DNA of 64,000 nt, taken from Verrucomicrobiota bacterium. GTDB lineage: Bacteria > Verrucomicrobiota > Verrucomicrobiia > Opitutales > Opitutaceae. The position numbers and the translations under genes were made by a program. The stretch is from the NCBI GenBank assembly GCA_023426435.1, contig JAFAAS010000119.1, positions 1 through 64,000 of the forward strand, written 5' to 3'. This document shows, piece by piece, positions 49,246-58,021 of the stretch (position 1 is its first letter; each line of letters starts with the position of its first letter). The notes below the pieces were generated by a model. It saw only the letters and a list, made by a program, of their open reading frames with translations. It had not been told where the DNA came from and did no database searches.

Positions 49246-50892
49246 TCAGCGTTGCAACGTGTAGTGCGGCAGGCGCGACAGCGGAGCGGAGATGGTTTGG
49301 ATCGAAGGACCTTGGACGACGGAGCCGTCGTCGCCGAGCCACTGGCCGGGTGGGAATTGGACGGTGCGTTGGCGCGCGCCCCGATGAACGACGGGCGCGA
49401 CGAGGACGTCGTCGCCGAGCATGAATTGATCGGCGATTTCTTCGTAGCCGAGGCCGGGCCATTGCCAGGCGAGCGGACGCACGATCGGTTCGCCGGTGCG
49501 GGCGGATTCGCGGGCGAGCGCGAGGATCTTTGTGCCGTAGCGCGCGTGGAGCTGGGCGGCTGCGACGCAGAGGGCGGACTTTTCCGCGTCGAGGACGCGC
49601 CACGGCGCGACGGAGAACTGCATCATCGGCATGAGCGCATGCACCTGCGCGGAGCGAACCACGAGTTCGGGATCGAATTTCGTGGGATCTTCGAATGCGC
49701 TATTCAGGCCGCCGCCGATCATGTCGGGGCACGTGAAGGAATAGCCGACCAATCCCTGGGCGATGATGCCGGGGATGAGACCCTGCAATGCGGTCCAACT
49801 GTGATCCTGATCCCGCAGCCGTTGGGCGAGCGGCTGGCCGGCGAGCTTCCAGCAGGCGCGGTATTCATTGAGTTCATACGCGAGTCCGATTTCGGCGAAA
49901 TCGATCGTGTGTTCTTCGGGCGTGCGCGGCGCGTGAGAGATGAAGTTTGGGCCGCCGGTTTCGGGGACGTAGAAATGGCTGTCGCCGGCATCGAATTTGA
50001 AGCCGTCGACGCCGTATTCGTTTTGCAGATAGTCGAGCCGGTCCTTGAACCACGCGCGCGTGGCCGGGTTGCTGAGGTCGAGAACGGCGCTGACGCCGTT
50101 CCACCAGCGAACGAGTCCGGCTTTGTTTTTCGTGCCGGCCCAAAGGACATCCTGGGTTTGCGCGGGGTCGAGCAGGAGCAGGTTGCGTTTGATCAAGTCG
50201 CGAAACGTTTCGGAGTCGGGAGAGACAAACGGGCAGACCCAAAGCATGACTTTGAAGCCGAGCGCGTGCAGTTCCTCCATCATGCGTTTCGGATGGTTGA
50301 AACGTTTGGCGGAGAATTCCCAGGTGCCGTAGTCCTCCTGCCAGTTGTCGTCGATCATCAGCACGCCGGGTGGGTAGCCTTCCTCGATGAGTTTTCGCGC
50401 GTAGCGCAGGATGTTCTCTTCGGTCTGATCGTAGACGAGTTCGATCCACGTATTGTATTGCGGCGCGGTGAACATCAGCGGCTCGGGCAGCTTTCCAGAC
50501 GGAGGGAAAAACCGGCTCGAGGCGGCGTGGAAGGCGTCGCGTAGCGTCGAACCGCCGCTGCCTGTTTTAAAAGGAGCGGCGGCGGCCGTGAGCTCGATGG
50601 CGCCATGGGCAAAGCGAAAATCGAACGGCGTGTCGTTCCAGATGTAGCGTCCGGCGCTGGAGAGGAGCAGCGGTTGGGCCTGGTTTGCGCCGCCCCGAAT
50701 GTGCGAGCGCAGCGTGCGCTCGATTTCAACGCCGGCGTGGAAGGGCATGACAGGACCGTCGACCACGCGACCTCCCCACCATTTTTCGTTGGGCAGGAGC
50801 GGGAGCGTCAGCGTGTGGGTTTTTTCGGCCGCTGACGCGACCGTGAGAGTCGCGACGAAAGAGAAAAGACGCAGCGCGTGAGAGGACGTCAT
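49246..50892 (-). CDS. secreted GH31 glycosidase, MYORG-like short form
   Basis: This 548-residue protein starts at the ATG 50890-50892 with a signal peptide (ALRLFSFVATLTVASAA). The four-base overlap with the upstream symporter stop (50889) implies translational coupling. GH31 features are PPGVLMIDDNWQEDYGTWEF, MMEELHALGFKVMLWVCPF, the nucleophile Asp in VDGFKFDAGD, and the acid/base Asp in SFTCPDMIGGG. It is shorter than YicI-type alpha-xylosidases and lacks their extra domains. The pattern resembles the MYORG group, some of which are alpha-galactosidases. The family as a whole also includes alpha-glucosidases and sulfoquinovosidases, so the substrate is open. It belongs to the glucuronidase operon. 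Confidence 0.88.
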   Translation of the reverse strand: MTSSHALRLFSFVATLTVASAAEKTHTLTLPLLPNEKWWGGRVVDGPVMPFHAGVEIERTLRSHIRGGANQAQPLLLSSAGRYIWNDTPFDFRFAHGAIELTAAAAPFKTGSGGSTLRDAFHAASSRFFPPSGKLPEPLMFTAPQYNTWIELVYDQTEENILRYARKLIEEGYPPGVLMIDDNWQEDYGTWEFSAKRFNHPKRMMEELHALGFKVMLWVCPFVSPDSETFRDLIKRNLLLLDPAQTQDVLWAGTKNKAGLVRWWNGVSAVLDLSNPATRAWFKDRLDYLQNEYGVDGFKFDAGDSHFYVPETGGPNFISHAPRTPEEHTIDFAEIGLAYELNEYRACWKLAGQPLAQRLRDQDHSWTALQGLIPGIIAQGLVGYSFTCPDMIGGGLNSAFEDPTKFDPELVVRSAQVHALMPMMQFSVAPWRVLDAEKSALCVAAAQLHARYGTKILALARESARTGEPIVRPLAWQWPGLGYEEIADQFMLGDDVLVAPVVHRGARQRTVQFPPGQWLGDDGSVVQGPSIQTISAPLSRLPHYTLQR

Positions 50893-52691
50893 GGCAGAAC
50901 GGCGGGCGCTTCGGCGACGATCGAAGCAGCGGCGGCGGATTGTGAATCGCGATGGCGGGCGTAGCGGATGAGGACGGTGCCGATGACAAGAGGGATCACG
51001 GCGCTCGCGAGAATGCTGAGGCGGCCGCTGAGCGGATTGGGGATCAGCACCATCGCGGCGATGAAGAGGCCGAAGGCGAGTGTGAGGCGTCCGACGAGCC
51101 GTGCTTGCAGGGCGGTGTTGTCGTGGCCGACCTCGCGTTCGAAATCGACGGGGGTGTTCATGCGGCGGAAAAATTCGTGCGCCGTCGTGTTGTAGGCGGG
51201 ATCGGCGTCGACGCGGTAGAAGAGGCGCGTGGCGCAGAAGAACAGGGCGGTGAGCGGTGCGCCGACGAGATTGCTGACGACGAATTTGTTCGAGAGCGTG
51301 TAGGCGTAGAGCGTTTCGCCGAGCCAGGGCTGCAGCCACAGGCGGCCGGTTTCGGTGGGCGCGAAAACGTAGATGATCGTGGTGAGCAGCATGCCGAAGA
51401 GCGTGGTGCTCCAGCCGGCCCAGCGCGGCACGCGGCGGAGCAACATGCCAAAGAGCAACGGCACGGCGAGCGGCACGCCGAGGTAGGCGCCGATGTAGAG
51501 GAAGGCGTCGAAGAGGGAGATTTGCGCCTTGGTCACGACGAGGAGCGCGATGGTCGTGATCACTCCGCCGAAGAAGATGGTGGAGAGTTTGCCGGCCAAG
51601 AGGAGTTCGCTGTCGCGGGCGTTCGGACGAAGGACTGGATGGTAGAAGTTCTTCACGAAGAAGCCGGCGTTCTTGTTCAGGGCGACGTCCATCGACGACA
51701 TGGTGGCGGCGAACATGCAGACGATCACGAGGCCGATCATGCCCTGCGGGAGGATCGCGAGGCACACGGCGATGTAGGATGCTTCGCCGGGGGTCGTCAT
51801 GAAGCTGCGCGTCGCGAGGTCGGGCACGAGTGTGAACGCGGCGAGCGGCGGGATCATCCAAACAACGGGCATCACGATGTAGCCGAAGAATGGAATCAGC
51901 GAGGAGCGGCGGGCGTGTTTCGAGTCTTTCGCGGTGATGTATTTGCCGGCGTTGACCAGGTTGTTGCGCGCATAGACGGCGCTGAAGAAGGCGGTGGTGA
52001 GATAGAGCCAGTCGTAGGGAATCGAGCCGGTGGGATGAAACACCTGCCAATGTCCGTCGGGGATCTGATCGAGGAAGGGGCCGATGCCGCCGAGTTTTGC
52101 GAGCACAAGAGCGGCGATGACCACGGTGACGCCGAGCAAGACGATGAGTTGCACGAAGTCGCTCGCGGCCACCGCCCAGCTCCCGCCGACCAGCGCGACC
52201 GCGATTACCACGACACCTGTTGTTACGATCACCGGCACCGGCGGGAGATTAAACGCGGACGAGAGGATGATGGACAAACTCACCAGCCAAACGGCCGCGA
52301 TGAAAAGGGAGTTGATGAAGCCGAGCCAGGTGAAGAACTGCTCGCTGCCGAGACCGAAACGGAGTCGGACGGCGTCCATGGCGGTGACGAGGCGCAGTTG
52401 GCGGAGGCGGGCGGCGAACCAGAGATAGCTGACGAGAAACGCCAGCGCATCCATCAGGAAGAAACCGAAAATCAGCGCGCCGTAGGTGTAGGCCATGTGC
52501 GCGGCGCCGGTGAACGCCCAGCAGCTGAAGTTCGAGGCAAAGGAACCGGCGCCGACGAGCCACCATGTCATGCGAAAGCCGCCGGCGAAGTAGTCGGTCG
52601 AGCCCTGGTTTAGTTTTCGGAAGAACCATCCGATCGACGCGAGGAAGGCCAGGTAGAGTCCTATGATGAGGAAGTCGTAGGTGGAGACCAT
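50889..52691 (-). CDS. sodium:solute symporter (SSS family)
   Basis: This 600-residue membrane protein has the SSS opening DYFAGGFRMTWWLVGAGSFASNFSCWAF and about 14 helices. The long C-terminal part (FFRRMNTPVDFEREVGHDNTALQ) is a cytoplasmic segment seen in SSS proteins of this lineage. It is second in the glucuronidase operon, 15 bp after the GH2 stop and overlapping the GH31 start by 4 bp. A probable role is uptake of a uronate or a disaccharide product made by the operon's hydrolases. Confidence 0.9.
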   Translation of the reverse strand: MVSTYDFLIIGLYLAFLASIGWFFRKLNQGSTDYFAGGFRMTWWLVGAGSFASNFSCWAFTGAAHMAYTYGALIFGFFLMDALAFLVSYLWFAARLRQLRLVTAMDAVRLRFGLGSEQFFTWLGFINSLFIAAVWLVSLSIILSSAFNLPPVPVIVTTGVVVIAVALVGGSWAVAASDFVQLIVLLGVTVVIAALVLAKLGGIGPFLDQIPDGHWQVFHPTGSIPYDWLYLTTAFFSAVYARNNLVNAGKYITAKDSKHARRSSLIPFFGYIVMPVVWMIPPLAAFTLVPDLATRSFMTTPGEASYIAVCLAILPQGMIGLVIVCMFAATMSSMDVALNKNAGFFVKNFYHPVLRPNARDSELLLAGKLSTIFFGGVITTIALLVVTKAQISLFDAFLYIGAYLGVPLAVPLLFGMLLRRVPRWAGWSTTLFGMLLTTIIYVFAPTETGRLWLQPWLGETLYAYTLSNKFVVSNLVGAPLTALFFCATRLFYRVDADPAYNTTAHEFFRRMNTPVDFEREVGHDNTALQARLVGRLTLAFGLFIAAMVLIPNPLSGRLSILASAVIPLVIGTVLIRYARHRDSQSAAAASIVAEAPAVLP

Positions 52692-52706
52692 GCCCGGGGA
52701 AAATGA

Positions 52707-54455
52707 TCAACGCGCGTTGAACTCTGTCCAGAGTCGGCGCAACGCGTGCGCGGCGAGCTTCGGCGCGCGTTCGCGAGTGAAGATGCCCTTGTGATTGCGA
52801 GCGACGCGCGTGATGGACTGCGGCGTTTTGAAATCGGCGAAAGCCCACACGTGCGCGCCGACGATCCAGGGGCGGCGACGTGCCTCGCGATATTGGGTTT
52901 CGATGATCTCGGCCTGGAACTCTTCGGAGAACATTGCGGACGGCAGTGTGTGCATGCCGGCGACGGCGTCGGCGCCGAATTCGGAGAAGATCATCGGTTT
53001 GCCGAAGGCCTTGTGAAACGCATCGAGCATGTCGCCGAGTTGTTCGGTGCCTTTCTCGATGTCGGCGGGCGATTCATACCAGCCGTAGTATTTGTTGAGG
53101 CACACGATGTCGCAGTGCGCGGAGGGGGCGTTGTGCTCGACGTCCATGTGAGCGACGTAGGTGACGGGCCTGAAAGGGTCGGTGGCGCGCGCTTGGGCGA
53201 GCAGTTCGAGCATGAAGGCGTCGCCGGACTTTGTTTCGATCCAGGGTTCGTTGGCGACGCTCCAGAGCACGACGCTTGGATGGTGGCGGTCGCGTTCGAT
53301 CATGTCGCGGATGACGCCGCGTGCGCGGTGCAACACGTCGGCCGATTCGAACAGCCTCGTGCACAGACCCACGAGCGGCGATTCGCCGATGACGAGGACG
53401 CCGTGGCGGTCGGCGTAGTCATACCATTCTTCCGAATACGGATAGTGTGACGTGCGAAATGAGTTCGCGCCGACCCATTTCATCAGATCGAAATCGCGCA
53501 CGATCGCCGGACGCGGCATCGCGCGGCCGCAGAGGGGAAAGTCTTCGTGTTTGCCGAAGCCGTTCAGGAAAATTTTCCGGCCGTTGAGGAGGAACGCGTC
53601 GCCGGTGACCTCCACTTTGCGAAAGCCGATCGTCTGTCCGTAGGAGTCGAGGACGCGGTTATCGCGCGCGAGCGAGATGTTGAGGCGATAGAGCTCGGGT
53701 TGAGCGACGTCCCAGAGACGAAGATCGCGTGCGGTGAGTTCGATGGTGGCGTGTCCGTTGGCGTCGAGCGTGGCGGTGCCGTGGGCGTCTTCGATGGATG
53801 CGCTGACGGTGGCGCCGGCGGCGTCGCGGCAGAAGACTTTGATCGAAAGCGCGGCGGTGCGGGTGGCGAGATCGAGCGTGTAGTCGGGGATGACCGTTTC
53901 GATGCGTGCGCGGGTCGACGTGACCTCGAGGTGCACGGAGCGCGCGATGCCGCAGTAGGGGAAGAAATCGTAAGTGATCGCGGGGTTGCTGTGGTGGAAG
54001 CCTTCGGGCGCGGCGGCCTCGATGCGGGCGGCGGGGATGTCCCACGGATTGAGCGAGCCATCGACCTCGATGGTCAGCCGGTTGGGCGCGCCGAGTTGGA
54101 GTTTGGCGGCGAGTTCGCAGACGAACGGGAGGCAACCGCCGCGGTGTTCGCCGACGAGGTGACCGTTGAGCCAGACGCGCGCGTGATTTTGCGCGCAGCC
54201 CACGTGCAGCAGGACGCTGCGATGGTTCCACGCGGATGGCGCGTCGAACTCGATCGCATACCAGCCGCGACCGAAAAAACGTTCGAGGTCGGTTTGCTGT
54301 TCGTTCCAGCTTCCCGGCACGGCGAGTTGCGAAGCGGCTTCGAAACGCGTGGGCCAGCCTAGTTTTTCGCCGGTGGCGTCAGGGTCGGGACGGAAATCCC
54401 AGAAGCCGTCGAGACAAACGAGTTCCCGGTGGAGATTGCGTTGCGGTTTGAGCAT
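52707..54455 (-). CDS. GH2 beta-glucuronidase
   Basis: This 582-residue protein starts at the ATG 54453-54455 (MLKPQRNLHRELVCLDGFWDF), which matches the usual N-terminus of bacterial beta-glucuronidases. The ATG at 54575 would add 40 proline-rich residues and reach into the divergent promoter. Landmarks are WDIPAARIEAAAPEGFHHSN, FGKHEDFPLCGRAMPRP, the acid/base Glu in LWSVANEPW, NKYYGWYESPADIE, the nucleophile Glu in MIFSEFGADAVAG and VWAFADFKTPQ. The N-x-K pair in NHKGIFTRERAPK confirms uronate recognition. No signal peptide is seen, so it is probably cytoplasmic. It is the first gene of the five-gene operon that diverges from LacI regulator 3. Confidence 0.95.
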   Translation of the reverse strand: MLKPQRNLHRELVCLDGFWDFRPDPDATGEKLGWPTRFEAASQLAVPGSWNEQQTDLERFFGRGWYAIEFDAPSAWNHRSVLLHVGCAQNHARVWLNGHLVGEHRGGCLPFVCELAAKLQLGAPNRLTIEVDGSLNPWDIPAARIEAAAPEGFHHSNPAITYDFFPYCGIARSVHLEVTSTRARIETVIPDYTLDLATRTAALSIKVFCRDAAGATVSASIEDAHGTATLDANGHATIELTARDLRLWDVAQPELYRLNISLARDNRVLDSYGQTIGFRKVEVTGDAFLLNGRKIFLNGFGKHEDFPLCGRAMPRPAIVRDFDLMKWVGANSFRTSHYPYSEEWYDYADRHGVLVIGESPLVGLCTRLFESADVLHRARGVIRDMIERDRHHPSVVLWSVANEPWIETKSGDAFMLELLAQARATDPFRPVTYVAHMDVEHNAPSAHCDIVCLNKYYGWYESPADIEKGTEQLGDMLDAFHKAFGKPMIFSEFGADAVAGMHTLPSAMFSEEFQAEIIETQYREARRRPWIVGAHVWAFADFKTPQSITRVARNHKGIFTRERAPKLAAHALRRLWTEFNAR

Positions 54456-54585
54456 GAAAGAAGAGGCCGGACCGATGCGCGCGACACGGCGCGGAGCCGG
54501 TGCGAGCGGAAGGTGGGGCGGTTGGGGAGGACGTTGCGGGGCGAGCAAACGGGAGTCGTCGGGGCTTGACGACACGAGGGAAGTT

Positions 54586-54594
54586 ATAGCGTAT
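54586..54594 (+). promoter_or_regulatory. candidate LacI-3 operator ATAGCGTAT
   Basis: ATAGCGTAT ends 8 bp before the ATG of LacI regulator 3 (54603). The same 9-mer appears as ATACGCTAT at 57966-57974, and TTAGCGTAT lies at 57948-57956. It is in the divergent region shared with the glucuronidase operon. Confidence 0.5.
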
Positions 54595-54602
54595 TCCGCG
54601 CC

Positions 54603-55688
54603 ATGACCCCGAGCGCGCCCCAGTCCTCGTTTCGTCGTGTCGGTTTGCGAGAAGTGGCGCAGTCGGCGGGCGTGTGTTTGATGACGGCATCGCTCTCGCT
54701 GCGGGATAGTCCGAAGATTTCGGCGGCGACGCGTGAGCGCGTGCGAGCGGTGGCGGCGAAGCTCGGCTATCGGCCGGATGCGGAGATCGCGCGTTTGATG
54801 GGACGGCTGCGGGCGTCACGCACGCAGCGCTACAGCGTGGCGATCGCGCTGGTCGATTTATGCGCGGGCGCGGAGGCGTCGGAGCACTTTTATGTGAAGC
54901 GACTGCGGCAGGGCGCGCTTGCGGGGGCGGAAGCGTTGGGGTTTGGCGTCGATCTCATTCGTCTGCGCGATTACGGCGATGCGCAGAAGATGATGCGGGT
55001 GATTCGCAGTCGCGGCATCACCGGCGGGATCCTGCTGCCGTCGGATGCGCCGGTGAAATTGCCGGCGTCGATTTGGGAAGGGTTTTCCGTGGTGTCGGCG
55101 ACGAGCGCGGTGGTGACGCCGCGGTTTCACTGCGTGGTGCCGAACCAACTCTACAACACGATGGCGCTCATCGAGAACATTCATGGGCGTGGTTACCAGA
55201 AGGTCGGCGCGATTTTCACGGAGAGCTTGGAGCAGCGGACGGCGCACTGTTATTCGCTCGCGCTGATGTGGCATGGGCATGGTGCGCGGGTGTTGATTCT
55301 GGAGGACGATTTATCGCCGGAGGCACGGGAGGAGAAAATCGTCGAGTGGCTGCGCACGCATTCCGTCGATGTGGTGTTCGCGCAGAATGCGGATCTGGTG
55401 GCGCGGGCGCTTCGGACGCGTTTGTCGCGGACCAATGTGGGACTGGTTTCGCTGTCGACGATCGAAGGCGGGCCGATCGCTTATCAGGATGAGTTGCCGG
55501 ACTACATCGGCGAGAGCGCGGTGAGTTTGCTCGTCGGCATGATGCACAACAACGAAACCGGCGTGCCGTCACACCCGCGTGTGACGACGGTCGATGGTGT
55601 GTTTCGCGAAGCGCCGAGCGTGCGGTCGAGTCCGCGGGCGCGGACGGTGCGGAGTAAAACGCGGCGGGCGAAGGCGGCAGGGCGTTGA
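54603..55688 (+). CDS. LacI-family transcriptional regulator 3
   Basis: This 361-residue regulator starts at the ATG 54603. The helix-turn-helix reads LREVAQSAGVCLMTASLSLRDSPKIS, followed by AATRERVRAVAAKLGYRPDAEIARLM. The effector domain has a periplasmic-binding-protein fold. The C-terminus is a basic tail (SSPRARTVRSKTRRAKAAGR). It is divergently transcribed from the glucuronidase operon, the standard layout for a local repressor. ATAGCGTAT lies just before its start and also in the next divergent region near 57.95 kb, so it may control both sets. The inducer is unknown, but a glucuronide or its product is likely. Confidence 0.93.
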   Translation: MTPSAPQSSFRRVGLREVAQSAGVCLMTASLSLRDSPKISAATRERVRAVAAKLGYRPDAEIARLMGRLRASRTQRYSVAIALVDLCAGAEASEHFYVKRLRQGALAGAEALGFGVDLIRLRDYGDAQKMMRVIRSRGITGGILLPSDAPVKLPASIWEGFSVVSATSAVVTPRFHCVVPNQLYNTMALIENIHGRGYQKVGAIFTESLEQRTAHCYSLALMWHGHGARVLILEDDLSPEAREEKIVEWLRTHSVDVVFAQNADLVARALRTRLSRTNVGLVSLSTIEGGPIAYQDELPDYIGESAVSLLVGMMHNNETGVPSHPRVTTVDGVFREAPSVRSSPRARTVRSKTRRAKAAGR

Positions 55689-55721
55689 GAATGGGACGGG
55701 GCGTCCCTGCCGAGCCGCGGC

Positions 55722-57881
55722 TCACCGGGGACGGTTCGCCCTACCATTGCCATCTCGGGAAGGCGTGACTTGGAGCGTCGCGGGTCGGCTGCGAACCGTC
55801 CGGATACCGCGCACCTCGTTGCTTACTTCGACGAAGTAGGTGCCGGCGTCGTGCGCGGCGATGTTGTGCAAGGTGAGCTCGGGTTTGGTTTCGTTTTCGA
55901 GCGGGTGATTGTCCTTGAACCAGCGATAGCGGAGTTCGCCGGGACCTTCGGCGTGAACCGAGAAACGGACGGTTTCGCCGAGCGCGGCGTGTTTGTCGCG
56001 CGGCGCCCCGCGGATGAAAGGAGCGGCGGCGATTTCGGCGGTGCGGTTCACGCGGACATAGCGCACGGTGAGGTTGGCGGAGGAGTCGGGACCCAGCGCG
56101 CGCACAACGAAATCGATTTCGTCGCCAAGTCCGGAGTGCGGGTTAGGCGAGGGGAGAGCGTCCGCAGGCAGATCGAAGATCGCGGTTTTCCATTGGCCGT
56201 CGGGTTCGGTCGCCGGGATTTCGCCGAGGTCGCGGAAGTAAGGCGGCTTGGGTTGGGCAACGCGCACGGTGAAAGATGCGGCGTTGTCGTGAAGGAAGTG
56301 CACGCGGATTTGGATGGGTTGCGATTGCGCGTGGAGCGAGCGACGGAATGCGTCGTCGAGTTTGAACGCGAGGTGCGGGTTCGCGGGCAAATCGGTGCGG
56401 CGGGCGGTGTATTCGTTGTCGCTGGTTTCCGGTGGGCCGTCGGGAGCGTCGCGACGCTTGAGAGCGACGTAAGGGAAATCCATGGGCAACGCGGGCTGGC
56501 TGATCGCGCCGGTCACGCTGTCGCTGGCGGGCACGTCGCGCTGCATGAGCAGGTGTTCCAGGTTGTGCCACGGTTGCGCGTCGCGGGTATTTTTCGCACC
56601 GGGCAGAACGCGCACCCAGGCGAGGCGAAGCCACGCGACGGCGTCGGGAGCGAGTTCGGGTTTTTTGCCGGCGACCTGCGTGAACCATTTTGCGATGAAG
56701 TCGTTTTCGTCGGCGCGACCGTCGGCGGTGCCGGCGGCGTCGATGTAGTGGACATTGGTCCAGAGGAAATTCATGCCGAGTTGGGCGGCGCGGAAGAACG
56801 AGCTGCGATAACAGAGGGCGCGAACGGCGTCGGGTGGCTCGCTGCCATCCGGCATGCGATAGTGATTCATCTCCTCGTTTTCGTCGCCCCAGTAGCGGCC
56901 GTCGCGCAGCGGGTGGGTCCAGTCGGTTTCGACGTAGCCCGGAGAGACGTAGCGCTGGCCGTGTTTGGGCGGGATGACGTTGCCGTAGTAGTATTCCTCG
57001 ATGTTGCCGTAGCGCTGGCCGAGTCCGAGACGCTGCGCGGTTTCGACGAGTCCAGATTGTGGATACGGGAAACCGGGCATGTTGCCCGCGCCGACGAAGG
57101 CGATCTTGTAGATGCGATCGCCGGCGAATTCCGCCCACCAACGCATGCGCGCCGGCCAGCAATCCATGATGGCGTCGGCGAGGGGATTGCCGTGCTTTTC
57201 GCCCGTGTAACCGGCGGCGAGGGCGGCGGCGTTGGCATTGGCGGCGATTTGTGGATAACGCAGGTCCATTTCCTCGCCGGAGGAAATCGATATTCCGTGC
57301 AGATAGACGGCGGCGCACTGATTCGATTCGAGGATGCCGCGGCGGGCGAACTCGGTGATGAAGCGGCGAAATTCCGCCTGCACGCCGGGGTGCCACGGGC
57401 TCGCGTATTGTTTGTAGCGGTCGACGCCGGGGATCGACGGATCGCTGGTGACGAAAAGATGCTGCGGCGAGAGTTGGTGTTTCTCGATGACCCAACTCGG
57501 GATCATTCGCGCGGAGAGACCGTCTTGACCGACCTCGGGTGGATCGGCATGCGCGACGGACGCCTTGAGCCGGAAGACGATCTTGTAACCGCCGCGTTCG
57601 GCCGCCGCGAGTTCGCGTTCGACATAGGAGAAATCGTAAACGCCCTCGCTCGGGTTCAGCGCGGACCAACTCAGCGTGTGACCGATGTGCGGCAGCATCG
57701 GCGGAGAGCGCGGGGCGTCCATTTGGTAGATGCCGGAGTAGTTGAGCGGACGCGGTTCGTAGCCGGCGGGAAAACGCCATGCTTCCGCTTCGCCGGGGAT
57801 GACGCGAGGTGCGTTGTCGGCGAACGCAAGCGAGGGGATGAAGAACAGAACGAAGAGGCGGAGCGGCGCGCGAAGCATCAT
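55722..57881 (-). CDS. secreted TIM-barrel protein with C-terminal Ig-like domain
   Basis: This 719-residue protein has a signal peptide (APLRLFVLFFIPSLAFA). The first 460 residues look like a GH42- or GH-A-type barrel (SWSALNPSEGVYDFSYVERE, GGYKIVFRLKAS, FFRAAQLGMNFLWTNVHYID), but no family can be named with confidence. A beta domain covers about residues 470-610. The last 90 residues hold an immunoglobulin-like domain (GELRYRWFKDNHPLENETKP, LTLHNIAAHDAGTYFVEVSN). The catalytic residues are not clear. It diverges from the epimerase-GHL-GH2 operon, with the AGCGTAT-type sites between them. Confidence 0.7.
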   Translation of the reverse strand: MMLRAPLRLFVLFFIPSLAFADNAPRVIPGEAEAWRFPAGYEPRPLNYSGIYQMDAPRSPPMLPHIGHTLSWSALNPSEGVYDFSYVERELAAAERGGYKIVFRLKASVAHADPPEVGQDGLSARMIPSWVIEKHQLSPQHLFVTSDPSIPGVDRYKQYASPWHPGVQAEFRRFITEFARRGILESNQCAAVYLHGISISSGEEMDLRYPQIAANANAAALAAGYTGEKHGNPLADAIMDCWPARMRWWAEFAGDRIYKIAFVGAGNMPGFPYPQSGLVETAQRLGLGQRYGNIEEYYYGNVIPPKHGQRYVSPGYVETDWTHPLRDGRYWGDENEEMNHYRMPDGSEPPDAVRALCYRSSFFRAAQLGMNFLWTNVHYIDAAGTADGRADENDFIAKWFTQVAGKKPELAPDAVAWLRLAWVRVLPGAKNTRDAQPWHNLEHLLMQRDVPASDSVTGAISQPALPMDFPYVALKRRDAPDGPPETSDNEYTARRTDLPANPHLAFKLDDAFRRSLHAQSQPIQIRVHFLHDNAASFTVRVAQPKPPYFRDLGEIPATEPDGQWKTAIFDLPADALPSPNPHSGLGDEIDFVVRALGPDSSANLTVRYVRVNRTAEIAAAPFIRGAPRDKHAALGETVRFSVHAEGPGELRYRWFKDNHPLENETKPELTLHNIAAHDAGTYFVEVSNEVRGIRTVRSRPATLQVTPSRDGNGRANRPR

Positions 57882-57947
57882 GGGCGGGGAATAGGGTATG
57901 GGTGCACGTTGATGCGGGCGGCGGCGTTCGACCAGCGCAGGGCTTTG

Positions 57948-57974
57948 TTAGCGTATCATGCAGGCATACGCTAT
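57948..57974. promoter_or_regulatory. candidate LacI-3 operator pair, inverted AGCGTAT / ATACGCT
   Basis: TTAGCGTAT (57948-57956) and ATACGCTAT (57966-57974) form an inverted repeat (AGCGTAT at 57950-57956 and ATACGCT at 57966-57972) with 9 bp between. It lies 48 bp before the epimerase start (58022) and 67 bp before the divergent Ig-domain gene (57881). Confidence 0.55.
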
Positions 57975-58021
57975 TCCGGCGCGGGGCTCGCGGCGGGTCG
58001 TGGCGGCGCAAGAACGAGCGC

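Noticed and set aside
49246..52050. Extended 934-codon reading of the GH31 gene
   Set aside because: The upstream third is a frame opposite in phase to the symporter gene. The true start at 50892 has a signal peptide and overlaps the symporter stop by 4 bp.
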